Below are positions 6,841-11,369 of a stretch of 11,369 bases of DNA, in pieces. The position numbers and the translations under genes were made by a program. The stretch is from Thermoflexibacter sp. GTDB lineage: Bacteria; Bacteroidota; Bacteroidia; Cytophagales; Thermoflexibacteraceae. The notes below the pieces were generated by a model. That model made no database searches, had not been told where the DNA came from, and was given only the letters and a program-made list of their open reading frames with translations. The stretch is from the NCBI GenBank assembly GCA_025455345.1, contig JALOMS010000091.1, positions 6,212 through 17,580 on the forward strand. Direction: 5' to 3'. The stretch's first letter is position 1; each line of letters starts with the position of its first letter.

Positions 6841-8343
6841 ATGGGAAAGCCAACAGGATTTATGGAGTACGAGAGAGAAACTCCAACCAAGCGAAAAATA
6901 GATGAAAGAGTGCTTGATTATCAAGAAATAGAGGAAACTCTCCCCATTAGCACAGCCAAAAAACAAGCGGCTCGTTGCATGAGTTGTGGTGTACCGTTCT
7001 GTCATAGCGGATGCCCTTTAGGAAATATTATTCCTGAGTTTAATGATGCCGTTTATGAGCAGAATTGGGAATATGCTTACGAATTGCTTATTTCTACCAA
7101 TAACTTCCCCGAATTTACAGGAAGGATTTGCCCAGCACCTTGCGAAAGTTCTTGTGTATTGGGTATCAACAAACCGCCCGTAACGATAGAAGCCATAGAA
7201 AGGTTTATCATAGAAACTGCCTTTGAAAAAGGTTATGTAAAGCCAAATCCTCCTCTCTACCGCACAGGTAAAAAAGTAGCTATCATTGGCTCTGGTCCTG
7301 CGGGGCTTGCCGCCGCCGCCCAACTCAATAAAGCGGGGCATTGGGTAACTGTTTTTGAACGTTCTGATGCCATTGGTGGATTGCTAAGGTACGGTATTCC
7401 TGATTTCAAATTAGACAAATTAACCATAGACCGTCGTTTGCAGGTCATGCAAGAAGAGGGCATCACTTTCAAAACGAATGCAAATGTAGGGGTCAATATA
7501 AAAACTAAGACCCTATTAGAAGACTTTGATGCGATACTGTTGTGTGGAGGCTCTACCGTACCAAGAGATTTGCCTATCAAGGGACGCGAACTCAAAGGTG
7601 TGTATTTTGCAATGGAGTTTCTTAGCCAACAAAACAAAAGAGTCGCTCAACTTCCTATCCAAGTCGACCATACTGGCAAAAAGTATCAAAATGGCGAAAT
7701 CTGGGCTACGGATAAGCATGTAGTAGTGATAGGCGGCGGTGATACTGGCTCTGATTGTGTAGGAACATCTAATAGACATCAGGCTCAGTCAGTTACCCAA
7801 ATAGAACTTATGCCTATGCCACCCAAGCAACGCGCAGAAAGTACCCCATGGCCGCAGTGGCCTATGATGCTCCGAACTTCTACTTCGCACGAAGAGGGCT
7901 GTGAACGTCGTTGGGCTATTCAGACCAAAGAATTTGTAGGTGATGAACAAGGAAATCTAAAAGGTCTAAAATTAGTAGAGATAGAGTGGAAATTGGAAAA
8001 TGGGCGAATGACTTTTATAGAAATTCCTAATACAGAAAGAGAAATTCCTTGCGATTTGGCTCTTTTGGCGATGGGTTTCATCAGCCCTCAGCAAGAGGGA
8101 ATATTAAACGACTTGGAAATTGAGATTGATGAAAAAGGCAATGTGAAAGCTCAAAATTACCAGACAAACAATCCTAAAGTTTTTGCCGCAGGAGATATGC
8201 GTAGAGGTCAATCACTGGTAGTGTGGGCAATTTCTGAGGGGAGAGAAGCCGCCAGAGAAGTGGATTTATTTCTTATGGGACATACGGAGTTAGAGGCAAA
8301 AGCAGTTTCTATGCTCAATACACAAAAATTAGCTTATGCGTAA
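6841..8343 (+). CDS. gltD: Glutamate synthase [NADPH], small (beta) subunit
   Basis: This encodes 500 residues from the ATG at 6841, close to the usual length for the beta subunit. It takes electrons from NADPH through FAD and passes them by iron-sulphur clusters to the FMN of GltB. The N-terminal ferredoxin-like domain has Cys46, Cys49, Cys54 and Cys58 (C-x2-C-x4-C-x3-C) and a second set Cys97, Cys101 and Cys105, together the ligands of two 4Fe-4S clusters. The FAD-binding motif G-S-G-P-A-G is at 150-155, the NADPH-site motif G-G-G-D-T-G at 298-303, and the late FAD contact A-A-G-D near 449-452 followed by R-R-G-Q-S-L-V-V-W-A. All expected residues are intact. It lies 128 bases after gltB on the same strand with no intervening terminator or clear promoter, so it is presumably co-transcribed. 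No Shine-Dalgarno sequence precedes it. Confidence 0.97.
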   Translation: MGKPTGFMEYERETPTKRKIDERVLDYQEIEETLPISTAKKQAARCMSCGVPFCHSGCPLGNIIPEFNDAVYEQNWEYAYELLISTNNFPEFTGRICPAPCESSCVLGINKPPVTIEAIERFIIETAFEKGYVKPNPPLYRTGKKVAIIGSGPAGLAAAAQLNKAGHWVTVFERSDAIGGLLRYGIPDFKLDKLTIDRRLQVMQEEGITFKTNANVGVNIKTKTLLEDFDAILLCGGSTVPRDLPIKGRELKGVYFAMEFLSQQNKRVAQLPIQVDHTGKKYQNGEIWATDKHVVVIGGGDTGSDCVGTSNRHQAQSVTQIELMPMPPKQRAESTPWPQWPMMLRTSTSHEEGCERRWAIQTKEFVGDEQGNLKGLKLVEIEWKLENGRMTFIEIPNTEREIPCDLALLAMGFISPQQEGILNDLEIEIDEKGNVKAQNYQTNNPKVFAAGDMRRGQSLVVWAISEGREAAREVDLFLMGHTELEAKAVSMLNTQKLAYA

Positions 8344-8393
8344 ATAATTCTCTTATTTCCAACGCTTTACAAATAAAATTGGAGGCTAAAGTA

Positions 8394-8447
8394 AAAAATA
8401 TTTACCTGATTCGATATCTCGATATTAGGTAAATATTTTTGTTTTTT
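8394..8447 (+). terminator. Very long bidirectional-type hairpin terminator after gltD
   Basis: AAAAATATTTACCT (8394-8407) pairs without mismatch with AGGTAAATATTTTT (8427-8440). The stem continues inwards with G-U, A-T and T-A pairs, one bulged T (8423) and TCGA/TCGA (8411-8414 with 8419-8422), closing on the loop TATC. This is about 21 pairs in all. A T-rich tail (8436-8447, broken by one G) follows. It lies 50 bases after the gltD stop and would end the gltBD transcript. The A-rich left flank means it could also stop transcription from the other side. Confidence 0.85.
8434..8441 (+). promoter_or_regulatory. Candidate -7 element for the alkyltransferase gene, inside the terminator arm
   Basis: TATTTTTG (8434-8441) matches TAnnTTTG at every fixed position and lies 40 bases before the ATG at 8481, giving a leader of about 30 bases. 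The -33 position (20 bases upstream) reads TTCG (8410-8413) rather than TTG, so the promoter is weaker than consensus. The element coincides with the 3' arm and tail of the gltD terminator. In such AT-rich DNA the match could be chance. Confidence 0.4.
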
Positions 8448-8480
8448 AGTAAATTGCAGTTGTATAATAAGCCTATCGAT

Positions 8481-9026
8481 ATGAATCAAATTGATGTTCA
8501 ATACTTTAATACAGAATTTGGCGAATTAATCTTAGGTGGATACCAAGATATGCTTTGCTTGTGTGATTGGCGTTATAGAGCGATGAGAAATACCATAGAT
8601 ACGCGTCTGACTACGGGCTTGGATAGTTGTTTGGTAGAAAAAAATAGTGCTATCTTAGTACAAACACGTCATCAATTAGAGGAATATTTTGCTGATGAAA
8701 GGCATCATTTTGATATTCCATTGCTCTTTGTAGGAACGGACTTCCAAAAAAGAGTATGGCAAGAACTAATCAATATCAGTTATGGAACTACCACTACTTA
8801 CCTGCAACTTTCAGAAAAATTGGGTAATAAGGCGGCTATTCGTGCAGTAGCCAATGCAAATGGTGCAAATGCAATCTCTATTATTGTACCCTGTCATCGC
8901 GTAATTGGTAGCGATGGCGCATTAGTTGGCTATGCGGGAGGTTTAGACACAAAAATGAAATTGTTGAGTTTGGAAAACAAACAATTTGGCACGGTACAAT
9001 CAAAGCAAATCACTATGAATTTCTAA
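8481..9026 (+). CDS. ogt: Methylated-DNA--[protein]-cysteine S-methyltransferase (O6-alkylguanine-DNA alkyltransferase)
   Basis: This encodes 181 residues from the ATG at 8481. An in-frame TTG at 8439 would add 14 residues but lies inside the terminator tail, so the ATG is preferred. The protein repairs O6-methylguanine by moving the methyl group to its own cysteine, once per molecule. A variable N-terminal domain (about residues 1-90) precedes the winged-helix domain (about 92-170), beginning F-Q-K-R-V-W. The visible key residues are Arg121 (the arginine that replaces the flipped base), Asn130, the P-C-H-R-V motif with acceptor Cys138 and His139, Tyr151, and Glu165 of the Cys-His-Glu relay. 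Residue 131 is Ala where most members have Pro after that Asn. There is no Ada-type N-terminal regulatory domain, so this is a stand-alone enzyme. It is not functionally linked to gltBD and converges on the next gene, 41 bases apart. Confidence 0.95.
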   Translation: MNQIDVQYFNTEFGELILGGYQDMLCLCDWRYRAMRNTIDTRLTTGLDSCLVEKNSAILVQTRHQLEEYFADERHHFDIPLLFVGTDFQKRVWQELINISYGTTTTYLQLSEKLGNKAAIRAVANANGANAISIIVPCHRVIGSDGALVGYAGGLDTKMKLLSLENKQFGTVQSKQITMNF

Positions 9027-9067
9027 AACCCCAATCATAAATACCAAACTTTTCGGATAGCCTTATG

Positions 9068-10192
9068 CTAAAATTTGATTTCACCAGTAAAATATAAATA
9101 GGCAAAAATCGCCGCTACAACAGCTAAGATGGCTAAGGTAATCTTAACCCAACTGTATGGTCTTTCTCCTTGTACCTCTCCTGTTCTACCATTTACTAAA
9201 AACCTGTAAATCTTATCATTATATTTATAAGAACTAATCCAGATAGGCAAAAGAATATGTTTGAAAGTGATATTGTCATATTCGGTGGATAGGGAATGAA
9301 TGCGTTGTTGGTCTCCACCTATTTTTCTGCGAATCGCTTCTCTGATAGCACTATCCATTACGCCTTTGGCATACTCGAATCCCTGCTCTAACTCGACCTG
9401 ATAAGCCTCTGTTTGGAATCCACTTAAGAACTTTTCATCATAAGGGGTGAGTTTTTCTAAGTCCCAAGGCTCTAATGATTGGACATAATCTCTTGGCAAA
9501 GAGTTACTTGCTACTATCAATACATCATCAAAATCTTTCCCCAAATTCCCAGAGACATAATACCACCTTGTTTTGATGATGGTGCGGCTTTGTCTATTGC
9601 CATTACTATCCGTATAATACTCTGTTTCTGTATAGTTATCGCCTCTTTCGCCTGTATAAGCACTGTACGTATTGGCATCATACGTCCAATATGGTATATA
9701 CATGCCTTTGAGGGCTTCCGTTTGGCGTGCTATGCGAGTCAAATTATTGGGAGCGAACCACAAAGAACTTAACCATTTTTTAAAAAGCTCTACGGACTTC
9801 TTGTGGTCTATATAAAACGGAAGTAGGGCTTTGGGTTTGATGAGAGAGGAGATACTTTGTTTGTCCAACACAAGGCTTGTACCGCAAAATGCACATTCAT
9901 CGGAAGTTACATTGGGTTTGAGGGTAGAAACAGCTCCACAGCCTGGGCATTTGACAGTAGCCACCTCAATTTTTACCCCTTTATTTTTATTGTATTTTAA
10001 GAAAGAAAGGTAGTCTATTTCTTGAATAGCTTCAGAAATAACCTCTTCTGTTTTTTGTTCAATCTTATTTTGTGTACCACAATACGGACAAGCAATGGCA
10101 TCTGTTCCGGGTGCAAACTTCAAAATAGCACCACAATCAGTACAAGAAAGTTGTTGATTTACGCGATGTTTGGGTTCACTAAACTCCTCCAT
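9068..10192 (-). CDS. Membrane-anchored protein with two zinc ribbons, function unknown
   Basis: This encodes 374 residues starting at the ATG at 10192-10190 on the minus strand, with no Shine-Dalgarno site. Two zinc ribbons have the same spacing (C-x2-C-x14-C-x2-C): Cys17, Cys20, Cys35, Cys38 and Cys82, Cys85, Cys100, Cys103. They are joined by an acidic, probably helical linker. A mixed domain of about 240 residues follows, containing two similar hydrophobic edges, 'ALKGMYIPYWTY' and 'HILLPIWISSYKY'. Next come V-N-G-R-T-G-E-V-Q-G-E-R-P and one membrane segment at about 349-367, with a short C-terminal tail. This is the architecture of proteins usually annotated as TFIIB-type zinc-ribbon or 'replication factor Y-like' proteins. 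The helicase label is not supported here, as no ATPase motif is present. The zinc ribbons are probably cytoplasmic with the C-terminus in the membrane. Partner and function are unknown. Confidence 0.85.
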   Translation of the reverse strand: MEEFSEPKHRVNQQLSCTDCGAILKFAPGTDAIACPYCGTQNKIEQKTEEVISEAIQEIDYLSFLKYNKNKGVKIEVATVKCPGCGAVSTLKPNVTSDECAFCGTSLVLDKQSISSLIKPKALLPFYIDHKKSVELFKKWLSSLWFAPNNLTRIARQTEALKGMYIPYWTYDANTYSAYTGERGDNYTETEYYTDSNGNRQSRTIIKTRWYYVSGNLGKDFDDVLIVASNSLPRDYVQSLEPWDLEKLTPYDEKFLSGFQTEAYQVELEQGFEYAKGVMDSAIREAIRRKIGGDQQRIHSLSTEYDNITFKHILLPIWISSYKYNDKIYRFLVNGRTGEVQGERPYSWVKITLAILAVVAAIFAYLYFTGEIKF

Positions 10193-10512
10193 AAATACTT
10201 TATTAGTTTAATTTAAAATTAGCATTATTCTATTACAATAGAAAAATAATAGCAGTTTTTTTCTTTGATATAAGTAATTTGCCCATTCTCTATCATGGCA
10301 TGCGTAATGAGAAAAGTAGATGCCAAAAATTAGAAAATTTGCTTTACAGTAGCATATAAGCCTCACGATGTGTAAGTATCTGATAATAATTAGAACACGC
10401 TAAGGTGTATTTTGCAATAAAAATACACAATCACTTAAAGTAATTATTTTACAAAAAATGAGCAATCCTTTGCTATTTTTTCTATTTTTGATAAATAAAG
10501 CAAAAAAAAATT
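10193..10512. other. Divergent intergenic region with two dyads
   Basis: These 320 bases separate two genes transcribed away from each other; no coding frame is credible. Two inverted repeats are visible. TTCTATT-AC-AATAGAA (10228-10243) lies 36 bases upstream of the zinc-ribbon gene start, a position where an operator would sit. GTGTATTTT (10405-10413) pairs with AAAATACAC (10420-10428) around the loop GCAATA. For the minus-strand gene the best -7 candidate is TAATTTTA (10221-10214 read leftwards), which lacks a properly spaced -33. The rest is AT-rich without further pattern. Confidence 0.5.
10483..10490 (+). promoter_or_regulatory. Candidate -7 element for the isochorismatase-fold gene
   Basis: TATTTTTG matches TAnnTTTG at every fixed position and lies 22 bases before the ATG at 10513, giving a short A-rich leader typical of this phylum. 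No TTG is found at the expected -33 spacing; ATG at 10458-10460 (22 bases upstream) is the closest. Support is therefore partial. Confidence 0.4.
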
Positions 10513-11106
10513 ATGGAAGGAAAAACTACTGCATTGGTGCTAATAGATATGCAAAACGATTTTCTATACCGCAAGGGAGCGTACCCAAGTGCTGGCTTAT
10601 TAATTCCTGAAAGTCATGCTCTTATAGGTCGTCTCCAACAACTTAGCGAAAAAATAAGAGAGAAAGATGGATACATAGTAGCCACACTGTTTACTTTGCT
10701 ACCTGCTAAAAACGGAGAGCCTATTATTCCTGAAGCAATTAAGAAAGCAAGACCTTTCTTAAAAAAAGGAGATTTCTGTCCCGGAGAGTTTGGGTATGAA
10801 TTGGTAGAGGAGTTGCGCCCCGCAGATATACAAGTACAAAAAATAGTGCCTTCCGCTTTCCATCAAACCTTTTTGGATTACGCACTTAAGTCTGTGGGCA
10901 TTAAAACCTTACTTATCGGAGGAATCGTTACGAACAGTGGCGTAGTCGCTACGCTTAGGGACGCACAGGCGCATGGTTATGATACACACCTGCTCTCTAA
11001 CGGCTGTACTGCCTTCAGTGAGCAGGCGCATGCAGATACTTTGCTTTCTCTCTCTCACGTTACTTCTATTATGACTTGCGAAGAGGCAATGTGGAACTTG
11101 GCATAA
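10513..11106 (+). CDS. Isochorismatase-fold hydrolase family protein lacking the nucleophilic cysteine
   Basis: This encodes 197 residues, ATG start after an A-rich leader. The fold is shown by the first strand A-L-V-L-I-D-M-Q-N-D-F (Asp12), the later Q-K-I-V-P-S-A-F (Lys110), and G-G-I-V-T-N-S-G-V-V-A-T-L-R-D-A (137-151). Cysteine hydrolases of this superfamily (nicotinamidase, N-carbamoylsarcosine amidase and relatives) use an Asp-Lys-Cys triad, the Cys standing four residues before the Thr of the last motif. Here that position is Gly143, while Asp12 and Lys110 are kept. True isochorismatases such as EntB also have Gly there and use Asp as the main catalyst, so the protein may be an enzyme with non-nucleophilic chemistry or one that has lost amidase activity. 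The metal-site D-x-H motif of nicotinamidases is absent. It is likely cytoplasmic and monocistronic. The substrate is unknown; no siderophore or phenazine genes are nearby. Confidence 0.85.
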   Translation: MEGKTTALVLIDMQNDFLYRKGAYPSAGLLIPESHALIGRLQQLSEKIREKDGYIVATLFTLLPAKNGEPIIPEAIKKARPFLKKGDFCPGEFGYELVEELRPADIQVQKIVPSAFHQTFLDYALKSVGIKTLLIGGIVTNSGVVATLRDAQAHGYDTHLLSNGCTAFSEQAHADTLLSLSHVTSIMTCEEAMWNLA

Positions 11107-11114
11107 ATTCGCCT

Positions 11115-11369
11115 TTATTTGTCTATTTTCTTTAGCTGTAAGTTCTGTACAGGGTCTATGATAAGTGGCATAGTTTCTATTTTTAGGTTATTTTTATCTA
11201 AGCCAAACCAATCTTCTTCGGAGATAGTATAACTTTTGATAAAAAAGTAGGCTTCCATAATAAACTCTTCAAAGGTATTTAGCTCATTCTCAAAAGAAAG
11301 GAACTTACGCATGACAATAAATTCTATATCCCCTACGGCGTGTTTGTTTGCTAAAGTTTCATAACGATT
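11115..11369 (-). CDS. Unrecognised protein, C-terminal part, cut by the window edge
   Basis: On the minus strand the frame is open from the window edge to a TAA at 11117-11115, giving 84 residues. An internal ATG at 11312-11310 is not necessarily the start, since the frame continues for at least 19 codons upstream without a stop. The visible part is acidic and probably mostly helical, with two Phe-rich stretches (F-L-S-F-E-N-E-L and E-A-Y-F-F-I-K) and a C-terminus ending in L-K-K-I-D-K. No membrane segment, signal or catalytic motif is seen. It converges on the isochorismatase-fold gene with only eight bases between the stops and no hairpin, so the two transcripts probably overlap. I do not recognise the family. 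Confidence 0.6.
   Translation of the reverse strand, partial: NRYETLANKHAVGDIEFIVMRKFLSFENELNTFEEFIMEAYFFIKSYTISEEDWFGLDKNNLKIETMPLIIDPVQNLQLKKIDK

Noticed and set aside
6799..7779. Four minus-strand and one plus-strand open frames overlapping gltD
   Set aside because: gltD is intact and has every cofactor motif; these frames are its shadows and have no family-like sequence.
9479..10216. Three plus-strand open frames opposite the zinc-ribbon gene
   Set aside because: They are antisense to a gene with two intact zinc ribbons and a membrane anchor; the translations look like reversed coding sequence.
10393..10401. GAACACGCT shared with the right arm of the terminator at 1596-1632, as a possible dispersed repeat
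   Set aside because: Only nine bases match and the flanks differ; no partner arm is present, so chance is the simplest explanation.

Overview
The window looks like chromosomal DNA from an AT-rich member of the Bacteroidota, most likely a Cytophagales-type bacterium. The evidence is the gene content (a Wzx-type flippase end with typical Bacteroidota sequence, a lipoprotein with a relaxed lipobox, GltB/GltD), the near absence of Shine-Dalgarno sequences before the starts, and several upstream matches to the Bacteroidota promoter pattern TTG-N17-23-TAnnTTTG. The genus cannot be fixed from the sequence alone. No mobile element, CRISPR array, tRNA or rRNA was seen.

Layout. Positions 1-318 are the C-terminal end of a polysaccharide flippase, followed by a small multi-pass membrane protein with an internal repeat (366-776). 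A promoter at 916-946 leads to a small lipoprotein gene (987-1508), closed by a strong hairpin terminator (1596-1632). A ~490-base non-coding stretch follows, with a candidate promoter (1736-1769) and a roughly 350-base leader that contains clear dyad structure. It leads into gltB (2126-6712), then a 128-base gap with a long-range inverted repeat, then gltD (6841-8343). A very long bidirectional hairpin (8394-8447) ends gltBD, and its 3' arm contains a perfect TAnnTTTG match that may serve the next gene, an O6-alkylguanine-DNA alkyltransferase (8481-9026). This converges on a membrane-anchored protein with two zinc ribbons on the minus strand (9068-10192). A 320-base divergent intergenic region separates that gene from an isochorismatase-fold protein (10513-11106) whose usual nucleophilic cysteine is glycine. 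The window ends inside an unrecognised minus-strand gene (11115 to the edge).

How the genes work together. Only gltB and gltD form an obvious functional unit: together they make NADPH-dependent glutamate synthase, the nitrogen-assimilation enzyme that transfers the glutamine amide to 2-oxoglutarate. The other genes are ordinary single transcription units with no evident shared pathway.

No whole new multi-gene system is visible. The least explained signal is the gltB leader: two copies of an 11-bp palindrome (TTGTCnGACAA-like) on either side of an 8-bp palindrome, enclosed by two further outer helices, followed by two AATACCTGT copies exactly 30 bases apart. This could be an operator pair or a structured RNA controlling nitrogen assimilation, and it deserves comparative analysis.
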